Part shown: piece after piece, positions 43,947-51,266 of the stretch
Numbering within the stretch: position 1 is the first letter of the stretch
How the letters are laid out: each line of letters begins with the position of its first letter
NCBI GenBank assembly: GCA_944389065.1
Contig: CALXKZ010000008.1
Coordinates: 27,360-91,359 of the forward strand
DNA length: 64,000 nt
Origin: an uncultured Spirochaetaceae bacterium
GTDB taxonomy: Bacteria > Spirochaetota > Spirochaetia > Sphaerochaetales > Sphaerochaetaceae
Direction: 5' to 3'
Translations under genes and position numbers: made by a program
The notes under the pieces: model-generated
Databases searched by the model: none
What the model saw: only the letters and a program-made list of their open reading frames with translations
Told to the model about the DNA's origin: nothing

Positions 43947-44863
43947 ACAGCTTTGAAAAGCAGCCTGAGATTTCCTCCGCAGATCATACCTGTATTGCCG
44001 CCTGTCTCGAGGTTATAGCTTACGATATCGGTATCCTGACCAGCCGAGAGCATTTTCCTTGCATGCTCTATTGCCAGCATCTCTACATTGCCCCCTCCGA
44101 CTGTTGAGAATATCCTGTCAGGGGTTACGAACATCATCGTTCCCTCTCCCCTTGGCGCAGATCCCTTCTTCTCTATGATCCGTACTGCGATGCCTTTCTC
44201 TTCCGTCATCGCTTTAAGCATCGTACTATCGATTGTGATAGCATTCCTGTCGCTTCTGAAAACAGAGATCATCTCAGCCATTATCGCGACAGCGATCTCT
44301 GCAGGAGTTGCAGCATTGATGCTCAGTCCGATAGGGCTGTGCACGCTTCTGGCTTTCTCCTCTGGAAATCCTTCCTCGATCATCGCATTAAGCTGGGACC
44401 TGGCCTTCTTCTCCGATCCTATCATGCCGATATACTGGGATTTATGTGAAAGAGCATATCTCAGACAGGCCTTATCGTTGGCATGGCCATGGGTGAAGAT
44501 CGCAAAGTATGGTGATATTGCATCATACTCATCTTCAAGCAAGGAGCTGAATGGACCAACATGCCGTTCTGCAAGAGGAAAGCGCTCGGCAGTCAGGAGC
44601 TCTGGACGGTCATCAAGGACTATCGTCCTCATGCCCTGGAGCACAGCAAGATCATATAGAGCCTTGCCTACATGCCCCGCTCCGAACATGATAATCACAG
44701 GCTCTGTTTTTATTTTCTCCACAAGATCAAAGCTTCCGTCATCACCTGTTACGAGACGTCCATCTATGAAAAGAGCCTCTTCCCCCGTCTCTGTATCCGT
44801 TCTCCGCTCCGCCATGCCATAGCTGGCAAGCATCCCTTCCATTTCAATGTAGAAATCATTCAT
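43934..44863 (-). CDS. XdhC/CoxI-family molybdenum hydroxylase maturation protein, permuted domain order
   Basis: 309 residues. The Rossmann domain comes first (IIMFGAGHVGKALYDLAV, FTHGHANDKACLRYAL, SPIGLSINAATPAEIAVAI) and the XdhC_CoxI domain second (KKGSAPRGEGTMMFVTPD, VGGGNVEMLAIEHARK, GMICGGNLRLLF). Canonical XdhC has them in the opposite order. The role is probably sulfur or selenium insertion into the Mo cofactor. It follows the desulfurase-like gene with an 8-base overlap, so the two are co-expressed. Confidence 0.85.
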   Translation of the reverse strand: MNDFYIEMEGMLASYGMAERRTDTETGEEALFIDGRLVTGDDGSFDLVEKIKTEPVIIMFGAGHVGKALYDLAVLQGMRTIVLDDRPELLTAERFPLAERHVGPFSSLLEDEYDAISPYFAIFTHGHANDKACLRYALSHKSQYIGMIGSEKKARSQLNAMIEEGFPEEKARSVHSPIGLSINAATPAEIAVAIMAEMISVFRSDRNAITIDSTMLKAMTEEKGIAVRIIEKKGSAPRGEGTMMFVTPDRIFSTVGGGNVEMLAIEHARKMLSAGQDTDIVSYNLETGGNTGMICGGNLRLLFKAVQER

Positions 44864-45992
44864 TGGAAATCTCCTTCAGAAGAGCAAGAAGAGCATCGAT
44901 CTCATCTGCAGTCGTAAAAGGCCCTGGAGAGATTCTGAGAGTGCCCTCCGGGAATGTCCCGAGTGTCTTGTGCGCAGATGGTGCGCAATGCAGTCCGACC
45001 CTTGTTTCGATGTTTCCTCTTTCAAGAAGGGCAGAGGCGACCTCCGCAGGATCCCTGTCCTTGATTGTCACAGAGAATACAGATACACGCGGTGCATCAA
45101 TGCCCGGGCCATGGATCGTGATGCCATCGATTGATCTCATACCCTCATATAATCTTTCTGAAATGCGTTCAATGTGCTTTTCAATGCGGCCTTTGTTCCC
45201 GAGAGTATATGACAATGCATGATAAAGCCCTATGAGACCTGGAAGGTTCTCTGTTCCAGCCCTAAGCCTTTCAGGGATTGTGTGGGGAATCCCTTCATCA
45301 TCGCTTTCTGTTCCGGTTCCCCCCGCGACGAGTGGAGGAAAGCTTTCTGCTATATCCTTTCTGATTATGGCGCCCCCTGTTCCCTCGGGTCCTAGAAAGC
45401 CTTTGTGTCCTGTGAAGCAGATAGCTGCGGCATTGAGCTTTGCCATATCAATATCCACATATGGAGAGGCCTGGGCTGCATCTATGATAAGTGGTATTCC
45501 ATATTCATTTGCAATCTCCCCGGCAGCTGCTATATCCTGCACAGCCCCTGATACATTGCTAGCAGCGTTTATGATTATTGCCTTTGTACTGGAAGTGATC
45601 AGCTCTGGTATTATGCTCATCTCTGAGCAGCCGAATCTGTCTGCCGGTATTCTCGATACATCTGCTCTGATCTGGGAAAGCGGCCGCATTACTGCATTGT
45701 GCTCAACCGATGTCGTGATGACATGCCCACCTTCTGGTACGATGCCTTTTATCATCATGTTCAATGCTTCAGTGACATTGAGTGTGAATGCGATGCATTC
45801 AGGGTGGGGATAATTGTACATGTCAGCTATCAGGGATCTCAGTGCGAAAACACGATTCCACACATCATCGGCTTTTCTCGATGATGTCCTGTAGAGATTG
45901 ATTCCGTCTTCATCAATGAAGCACCTGACAGCATCTCCTGTTCCTGGAGCTTTCGGAAAGGATGTCGCGGCATTGTCGAAATAGATACGCAT
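44856..45992 (-). CDS. Cysteine desulfurase-like class V aminotransferase
   Basis: About 378 residues. PLP lysine in CFTGHKGFLGPEGTGG, aspartate in IIDAAQASPYVD, active Cys in VGLHCAP. It matches the desulfurase-like proteins found in selenium-dependent molybdenum hydroxylase clusters and would deliver S or Se to the cofactor with the XdhC-type partner. ATG 45992 is set by MRIYFDNAATSF and by TATAAT seven bases upstream; a start at 46016 is open but would lie upstream of the expected transcription start. Confidence 0.88.
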   Translation of the reverse strand: MRIYFDNAATSFPKAPGTGDAVRCFIDEDGINLYRTSSRKADDVWNRVFALRSLIADMYNYPHPECIAFTLNVTEALNMMIKGIVPEGGHVITTSVEHNAVMRPLSQIRADVSRIPADRFGCSEMSIIPELITSSTKAIIINAASNVSGAVQDIAAAGEIANEYGIPLIIDAAQASPYVDIDMAKLNAAAICFTGHKGFLGPEGTGGAIIRKDIAESFPPLVAGGTGTESDDEGIPHTIPERLRAGTENLPGLIGLYHALSYTLGNKGRIEKHIERISERLYEGMRSIDGITIHGPGIDAPRVSVFSVTIKDRDPAEVASALLERGNIETRVGLHCAPSAHKTLGTFPEGTLRISPGPFTTADEIDALLALLKEISNE

Positions 45993-45999
45993 ATAGATG

Positions 46000-46028
46000 A
46001 TTATAGCATACTCCATTGTTTTATATAA
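46000..46028 (-). promoter_or_regulatory. Leaderless promoter of the desulfurase-like gene
   Basis: Minus strand: TTATAT (46028-46023), a 17-base spacer, TATAAT (46005-46000), seven bases, ATG 45992. It interlocks with the yedE promoter on the other strand. Confidence 0.6.
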
Positions 46029-46044
46029 AAGCAGATGGTAGAAT
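46016..46044 (+). promoter_or_regulatory. Leaderless yedE promoter
   Basis: TTGTTT (46016-46021), a 17-base spacer, TAGAAT (46039-46044), seven bases, ATG 46052. The -35 lies in the spacer of the opposing promoter. Confidence 0.65.
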
Positions 46045-46051
46045 CTGCAGT

Positions 46052-47128
46052 ATGGAACTTAGGGAGAAACATAGACTTGTCATTACAGGTTTGGTCATCG
46101 GGGCTATAAGCGTCCTGCTTGTGGTCCTTGGCAATCCGAAGAATATGGGATTCTGCATTGCGTGCTTCATACGCGATATAGCAGGGAGCATGCATCTTCA
46201 TACAGCTCCGATCGTAGAGTACATGAGACCGGAGATAATCGGGATCATACTTGGCTCTTTTGCCATCAGTGTGATTACCGGTGATTTCCGGCCGCGTTCA
46301 GGCTCGAGTCCCGTGTTGAGATTCATCATAGGTTTTTTTGTCATGATAGGGGCATTGGTATTCCTTGGATGTCCTCTTAGAATGGTCCTGCGCCTTGCAG
46401 GAGGTGATCTGAACGCATTTGTCGCGCTTCTGGGTTTCATTGCCGGTATAGGTATCGGATGCATATTCCTTGCCAATGGTTTTTCACTTGGCAGGGCAGG
46501 TGAAGCAACACGCATTGAGGGAGCAGCTTTTCCTGCAGCGACGATCTTCGTCTTCGTTGCCTTCATCGCATTCCCTTCTCTTTTCCTGTTCTCTGAGTCC
46601 GGTCCTGGATCAATGCATGCTCCTATAGCCGCTTCTCTTGCAGCAGGTCTTGCTGTAGGAATCCTTGCTCAGCGTTCAAGACTTTGCATGGCAGGAGGCA
46701 TAAGGGATATATTCCTTATCAGGGACTTTACACTCATACTTGGCTTTATAGCCATATTCCTCGCTGCTTTGATAGGCAATCTTATCGCAGGGTCGTTCAC
46801 TATCGGTTTTGCCGATCAGCCTGTGGCACATGATAAGCATCTCTGGAATTTCCTTGGGATGGTTCTCGTGGGACTTGGATCTGTCATGCTCGGAGGATGT
46901 CCTTTGAGGCAGCTCATACTTGCAGGTGAAGGTTCCGGTGATAGCGTAGCTGCAGTTCTTGGCATGCTTTTCGGAGCTGCTGCAGCCCATAACTTCTCTC
47001 TTGCCTCTTCGGCAGGCACGGGACCGGGGGTGAATGGGAAAGCTGCTGTGATCATCGGTATTGTGGTTCTTTTAGCTATTGCATCCCTTGTTACGGTGAA
47101 GGAGAGGAGGAATTATGACAGAGGTTGA
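46052..47128 (+). CDS. yedE: YedE-family selenium (or sulfur) transporter
   Basis: 358 residues with about ten membrane helices and the YeeE/YedE cysteine motifs: NPKNMGFCIACFIRD, FLGCPLRMVLRLAGGD, QRSRLCMAGGIRD and GGCPLRQLILAGEGSGD. With yedF and selD it is the usual selenium-trait transporter module. ATG 46052 is fixed by the leaderless promoter; the frame opens at 46016. It overlaps yedF by 14 bases. Confidence 0.92.
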   Translation: MELREKHRLVITGLVIGAISVLLVVLGNPKNMGFCIACFIRDIAGSMHLHTAPIVEYMRPEIIGIILGSFAISVITGDFRPRSGSSPVLRFIIGFFVMIGALVFLGCPLRMVLRLAGGDLNAFVALLGFIAGIGIGCIFLANGFSLGRAGEATRIEGAAFPAATIFVFVAFIAFPSLFLFSESGPGSMHAPIAASLAAGLAVGILAQRSRLCMAGGIRDIFLIRDFTLILGFIAIFLAALIGNLIAGSFTIGFADQPVAHDKHLWNFLGMVLVGLGSVMLGGCPLRQLILAGEGSGDSVAAVLGMLFGAAAAHNFSLASSAGTGPGVNGKAAVIIGIVVLLAIASLVTVKERRNYDRG

Positions 47129-47318
47129 TGCCAGGGGCCGTTCATGTCCTGAGCCTGTGATTATGGCAAAAAGAGCGCTCAAGGAGAGTGATGGGATTGA
47201 TGTGCTTGTGGATAACAGGGCTTCTCTTGAGAATGTCCAGCGCTATGGCCGGGCGATGAAGAAGAATGTATCCGTGAAGGAAGAAGGAAACGGATGGAGG
47301 ATAGAGATCAGAAAGTAA
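47115..47318 (+). CDS. yedF: TusA-like YedF protein (N-terminal domain only)
   Basis: 67 residues, TusA/SirA fold with the CPxP motif (GRSCPEPVIMAKRAL) whose Cys would carry persulfide or perselenide. Longer YedF proteins have a second DsrE-like domain; this one ends after the TusA domain, and a DUF3343 protein follows in the operon. GGAGGAATT precedes ATG 47115. Confidence 0.85.
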   Translation: MTEVDARGRSCPEPVIMAKRALKESDGIDVLVDNRASLENVQRYGRAMKKNVSVKEEGNGWRIEIRK

Positions 47319-47530
47319 TCACATTCCATAGCCAGTATGAGGCCTTCCTTTTCCGGAGGCGATACGGCTGCGGATGCGTGCTCAGGCCTGTTCCCCGTGC
47401 GCTCTCATCCTCGTGCGGTACTGCGGCATTCGTGTACGGCGATGTTGATGTAAACCTGCTTGATGGAGCTGAAGCTGTGTATGAAGAAGAAGGAAGCGGG
47501 TGGAGGATGATATGGAAGGAACAAAACTGA
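47294..47530 (+). CDS. DUF3343 protein
   Basis: 78 residues with VITFHSQYEAFLFRRRYG, LRPVPRALSSSCGTA, the pattern of DUF3343 proteins of selenium gene clusters (possible Se/S carrier; the CGTA Cys is conserved in the family as I know it). It overlaps yedF by 25 bases and selD by 19, indicating translational coupling. Confidence 0.82.
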   Translation: MEDRDQKVITFHSQYEAFLFRRRYGCGCVLRPVPRALSSSCGTAAFVYGDVDVNLLDGAEAVYEEEGSGWRMIWKEQN

Positions 47531-48540
47531 CATCGCTTGTACGGAGTTCCGGGTGCAATGCAAAGCTTCCTCCAGGAGATCTCCATCAGGTTCTGGCCGG
47601 GCTTCCTCCATTCCATTCAGAGGCCCTGATAGCGGGATACGAGAGTGCAGATGATGCATTCGTCTATGATCTTGGTTCAGGAAAGGTCCTGATAGAGACC
47701 GTGGATTTCTTTCCGCCGATGGTTGATGATCCATTTCTATTCGGAGAGATTGCAGCAGCCAATGCCCTGTCCGATATTTATGCAATGGGAGCAGAGCCTG
47801 CAGTGGCGTTGTCCATCGCATGCTTCCCGTCCTGTCTTCCGCTTTCTGACCTTAAGAGCATCATGCTTGGGGCAAGAAGCAGGACAGATGAAGCTGGGTG
47901 CGCTATAGCAGGTGGGCATACTATTTCCGACAGAGAGCCCAAATTCGGGCTTGCTGTCACTGCTATCCATGACAAGGACAGTGTCTGGACGAATGGTGGG
48001 GCAGAGATAGGGGATCTGCTGGTACTTACCAAGAAACTCGGTGTCGGAATCCTCATGACCGCATCTAAAGGGGGTGAATGCCCTGAGGATGCATACAATG
48101 ATGCTGTATCGGCTATGAGGACTCTGAACAAGCATGCCCGTGATACAGCTTTGGAGTATCGTGTCCATGCTGCTACCGACGTCACAGGCTTTTCCATTCT
48201 TGGACACGTATCTGAGATGGCAGAGGCTTCAGGCTGTACAATAAAGATTTCAGGCGGTTCCCTTCCGATCCACAGATCTGTGTATGAACTGGCATCTTTC
48301 GGATTCCTGCCTGAAGGCCGGTATACCAATGAGGATTACATTGGTGATAAAGTTGTTTTTCCTTCAGCTTTCGATCCTGTTCTCAGGGATGTGATGTTTT
48401 CACCTGAGACATCGGGTGGTCTTCTTCTCTCAATGCCGGAGCGCGATGCTGCTGATTATGTCAGGAGAATGGACGGGCATGCGTGGATAATAGGATCCGT
48501 TTTCCCAAAAGGGGCAAAGCCTATTTCAGTTTTGCTATGA
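47512..48540 (+). CDS. selD: Selenophosphate synthetase (Cys form)
   Basis: 342 residues. Makes selenophosphate from selenide and ATP. LVRSSGCNAKLPPGDL has Cys at the residue that is Sec in some homologues; ADDAFVY, VDFFPPMVDDPFLFG, AAANALSDIYAMG and AGGHTI follow. ATG 47512 follows GGTGGAGGATGAT; the frame opens at 47500. Last gene of yedE-yedF-DUF3343-selD, before a hairpin. No selA, selB or Sec tRNA gene was seen in the window. Confidence 0.95.
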   Translation: MEGTKLTSLVRSSGCNAKLPPGDLHQVLAGLPPFHSEALIAGYESADDAFVYDLGSGKVLIETVDFFPPMVDDPFLFGEIAAANALSDIYAMGAEPAVALSIACFPSCLPLSDLKSIMLGARSRTDEAGCAIAGGHTISDREPKFGLAVTAIHDKDSVWTNGGAEIGDLLVLTKKLGVGILMTASKGGECPEDAYNDAVSAMRTLNKHARDTALEYRVHAATDVTGFSILGHVSEMAEASGCTIKISGGSLPIHRSVYELASFGFLPEGRYTNEDYIGDKVVFPSAFDPVLRDVMFSPETSGGLLLSMPERDAADYVRRMDGHAWIIGSVFPKGAKPISVLL

Positions 48541-48616
48541 AGAATCAGGCATACAGTAAACAGAAAGACCACAGAAAGAGAAAAATAGGGTAGAATATCT
48601 GAAATTGGGGATGAGT

Positions 48617-48648
48617 GGACCTTATCGCTTATGCGGTAGGGTCCTTTT
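48617..48648 (+). terminator. Terminator after selD
   Basis: GGACC...GGGTCC hairpin (48617-48644) with inner ATCGC/GCGGT-type pairing, followed by TTTT. It overlaps the 3' end of the convergent radical SAM gene. Confidence 0.6.
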
Positions 48649-49546
48649 CCCATACGCCATATATTCTGTTTCCGCAGGCCTGGCATATGCCATCGGATTC
48701 CTGTCTTCTGATCCTATTCCCGCAATCCGGGCATTCCAGCTCATCATCAAACGCATAGATATGCGGTATTCCTGATTTTCTGGCTTCCTCCGCCATTGAT
48801 AAAAGGAAAGGCATTGATGTTGCTTTTCTATCTGACATCCTGCGCATTGGATAAAATGGAGTGATGTGCCATACCTTCACGGATCGCTTGCTGAGCATGC
48901 CTCCCAGTTCTCTGATCATCTTCTTTGTATGTATGCCTTCGATGACGAGCGTCGTGACCTCAATGTGCGAGCCATATTCCACGATTCTTTCTATACCATC
49001 CAGGACCGGTTCGATCGATCCATGGCAGATTGATTTATAGAACTCCGCATCGCCTTTGAGATCAATATTATAGGCATCGATTGAAGGAAGTATCCTGTCC
49101 AGAGCTTCATCGGAGAATGTCCCATTTGAAACCATGATTGTCTTTATGGAATCCTTTTCCGCTTCCTTCGCAGTTTCCAGCATGTAGTCCTGCCATACGA
49201 TAGGTTCTGTATATGTGAAGCTGATCGACTTATATCCGTTTTCAGCTGCAAATCCTTCTATGGATTCCGGAGTGTGGAATCCCGGATTATCGTGATGTTC
49301 TTTTGCTATGTGGAAATTCTGGCAGAAATCACAGTCAAGAGAGCATCCTTCCATTGCAATGGACAGCGTCCTTGTCCCTGGCAGGAAGTGATAAAGCGGT
49401 TTCTTCTCGATAGGATCATCTGCTATGGCTGCAAGATGGCCATATGACACATCACGGATGATACCGCCTGATGCAGTGCGGCTTCTGCACCAGCCTGTCA
49501 TTTCCTCAGCTATGCTGCAGTGCCTGTAGCAGAAATCACAGATCAT
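48629..49546 (-). CDS. AmmeMemoRadiSam system radical SAM enzyme (AmmC)
   Basis: About 305 residues. N-terminal zinc-like cysteines (CDFCYRHC), radical SAM CxxxCxxC in GCSLDCDFCQNF, TYTEPIVW and IDLKGDAEFY core motifs, and a C-terminal zinc ribbon (CPDCG, CQACG). Related to pyruvate-formate-lyase activating enzymes; the target of the system is unknown. Two starts are open (GTG 49552, ATG 49546). It overlaps the AMMECR1 gene by about 10 bases. Confidence 0.92.
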   Translation of the reverse strand: MICDFCYRHCSIAEEMTGWCRSRTASGGIIRDVSYGHLAAIADDPIEKKPLYHFLPGTRTLSIAMEGCSLDCDFCQNFHIAKEHHDNPGFHTPESIEGFAAENGYKSISFTYTEPIVWQDYMLETAKEAEKDSIKTIMVSNGTFSDEALDRILPSIDAYNIDLKGDAEFYKSICHGSIEPVLDGIERIVEYGSHIEVTTLVIEGIHTKKMIRELGGMLSKRSVKVWHITPFYPMRRMSDRKATSMPFLLSMAEEARKSGIPHIYAFDDELECPDCGNRIRRQESDGICQACGNRIYGVWEKDPTA

Positions 49547-50069
49547 CTTCACAGAAAACCTCCGCTCTGAATGTCATGAGAAGAGCATCCTCATCTTTCC
49601 ATGCGTCACTCTCAAGACCTGCTTTCTCAGCTAGAGCTGAGAGCATCTCCTCCCTGGACCAGCCTGTCTCATCCGCTACCTGAGGAAGGAATACCGCTTT
49701 CCTTCCTTTTACAGAGAGGATTATGCCATCGCGGCCTGGAATGAATTCCTCCGGACCTTTTATCTCTTCAGGTTCTGTCAGGACAGAGATCTCAATAGTG
49801 CATAGCATCAGCTCATCTTCGGACAGAGGTGGAAAGCGGTAATCGGAGAATGCAGCATCACGGGCAAGAAGGGCTATCTGCCGTTTGAGATCACACATCC
49901 CTGCCATGTATCCGATACAGCCACGGAGCGCCTTTCCTTTCCTGAGAGTGACGAAGGCTCCGTTTCTTCTGCCATCATCAGGAAAGTCCTCCAGAGGAAT
50001 ACCATTGAATGCATCCTCTATCGACTTTCTTGCGATTTCCAGCAGTTCAGTTTTCTCTTCTTTTTCCAT
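49536..50069 (-). CDS. AMMECR1-domain protein (AmmA)
   Basis: About 177 residues with the AMMECR1 signature (GAFVTLRKGKALRGCIGYM) and AFSDYRFPPLSEDEL. AMMECR1, MEMO and radical SAM genes form a widely conserved trio of unsettled function. The start is one of the overlapping ATGATG codons around 50072-50069, with GGAGGAG just upstream and the stop of the MEMO gene embedded in them, so the genes are translationally coupled. Confidence 0.9.
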   Translation of the reverse strand: MEKEEKTELLEIARKSIEDAFNGIPLEDFPDDGRRNGAFVTLRKGKALRGCIGYMAGMCDLKRQIALLARDAAFSDYRFPPLSEDELMLCTIEISVLTEPEEIKGPEEFIPGRDGIILSVKGRKAVFLPQVADETGWSREEMLSALAEKAGLESDAWKDEDALLMTFRAEVFCEDDL

Positions 50070-50869
50070 CATCTCCTCCATAGCACGCTCTGATATGAAA
50101 CGAAATCATCGGACTTTTCGCCTGTGATGTCATCTGATGTATAGAAAAGGCCAGTGCTGCCCGTTCTTCCTTTAAGATATGCGATCCTGCTGACGATCAT
50201 TGCAGGTGCGATGCCGCATATAGTCCCTCCTGTGAATCTCCTGAGGACTTCTTCTGTCTCCATCCTGCTCAGAAGCCTTGCGCACTCGCTGTCGTTTTCC
50301 TTGACTTTATTTTCTGCATTATTGCCATATGGCATGTATCCAAAGCGTTTTCCATAGTGCGTGAAGTCGGATGAGGCAATGAATCCTGTATTCCTATCCG
50401 TTATCTCAATAAGCTCTTCTGCCAGTCTGTTTATGCTATCCACATCAGATACTTCGTTGATAAGAGCATAGGAGACAGAGATATCTGCAGCTTTGATGAA
50501 AGGAAGGAACATCTCAACTCCGTGTTCCTTCTGCAGTGCCTCTGCCGAGAGAATGCCATCTCTGATTGCCAGAGGTATTGTCTCTATGTTCCCGTATGGA
50601 GTCTGGGAGGATGAGAAAGGAGCGATGCATAGTCTGTCAGGAGGAATCCTGAAATAGTGCGATGGGGATATTATGACTATTCTGCATGTATTCTCATCCA
50701 TCTTCTCAAAGTACTGCCTTATTATATCGCTGCTGTAATATAGGCCGGCATGTGGCAGAACCGCATCCATTATGCTGCTATATCCGAAGAGATCGGGGCG
50801 AACATAACCATCCAGCTCTTCTCTGTCGTCCGGGTACCATATCCCTGCAAGTCCGCTGTATCGTTCCAT
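50069..50869 (-). CDS. MEMO-family protein (AmmB)
   Basis: About 266 residues, related to class III extradiol dioxygenases: GLAGIWYPDD at the N-terminus (family start AGxFYP), VLPHAGLYYSSD, VIISPSHYF and SSDFTHYGKRFGYMPYG. The His residues fit the MEMO metal site. ATG 50869 gives the family N-terminus and has TATTAT six bases upstream; an ORF start at 50932 is open but unlikely. First gene of the Amm operon. Confidence 0.9.
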   Translation of the reverse strand: MERYSGLAGIWYPDDREELDGYVRPDLFGYSSIMDAVLPHAGLYYSSDIIRQYFEKMDENTCRIVIISPSHYFRIPPDRLCIAPFSSSQTPYGNIETIPLAIRDGILSAEALQKEHGVEMFLPFIKAADISVSYALINEVSDVDSINRLAEELIEITDRNTGFIASSDFTHYGKRFGYMPYGNNAENKVKENDSECARLLSRMETEEVLRRFTGGTICGIAPAMIVSRIAYLKGRTGSTGLFYTSDDITGEKSDDFVSYQSVLWRR

Positions 50870-50923
50870 ATCAATATAATATACTTTCACCATATTATTC
50901 TGTTCAGATATTTCTGCCGCTGA

Positions 50924-50929
50924 TAGAAT
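50924..50929 (+). promoter_or_regulatory. -10 box of the Nif11-like gene
   Basis: TAGAAT (50924-50929) with TGTTCA (50901-50906) 17 bases upstream. Unlike its divergent neighbour, the gene has a leader with GGAGGA before the ATG. Confidence 0.5.
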
Positions 50930-50946
50930 CATCTCTGGAGGATGAT

Positions 50947-51177
50947 ATGGCGGATAACATCATGGATGCATTCCTTCTCTATGTCGATGAGAATGATGAA
51001 GTAAGGAAAGAGCTGGATAGAAGGATAATGGAGTATGAAGGCGCATCCTCGGAGATCACGGAAAACGTTCTTGTGCCATTTGCTAGAGAGCATGGATACA
51101 ATATGACGGTTGAGGATGTAGAGTATTACAATGGACATATCAGGGATGGAAGTGAGGTTCCGGAGCACCTGAGATGA
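50947..51177 (+). CDS. Nif11-like small protein
   Basis: 76 residues. MDAFLLYVDENDEVRKELDR followed by ITENVLVPFAREHGYNMTVEDV is the spacing of Nif11 domains (helical, ending in a GY/F-x-T-x-E-D turn). Nif11 domains occur as leader peptides of ribosomally made natural products and as small stand-alone proteins. There is no GG or GA cleavage site and no core peptide here, so a stand-alone role is more likely. ATG 50947 follows GGAGGATGAT. Confidence 0.65.
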   Translation: MADNIMDAFLLYVDENDEVRKELDRRIMEYEGASSEITENVLVPFAREHGYNMTVEDVEYYNGHIRDGSEVPEHLR

Positions 51178-51191
51178 CAGCGCAGGACTAT

Positions 51192-51207
51192 GCAACAAAT
51201 TGCAACA
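51192..51207 (-). promoter_or_regulatory. Purine-regulon direct-repeat operator, ygeW copy
   Basis: Minus strand reads TGTTGCAATTTGTTGC, 15 of 16 bases identical to each of the other two copies. It lies just upstream of TTGCGC (51212-51217) and GATAAA (51234-51239), 16 bases apart, in the reverse orientation relative to the gene. Confidence 0.65.
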
Positions 51208-51266
51208 TGTCTTGCGCCCTCCATTATGCTGTGATAAAGTATTATTGATCTCATAGGAGGACGGCT

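Noticed and set aside
44088..44822. 244-codon plus-strand hydrophobic frame
   Set aside because: Antisense shadow of the XdhC-type gene; low-complexity Ser/Ile composition.
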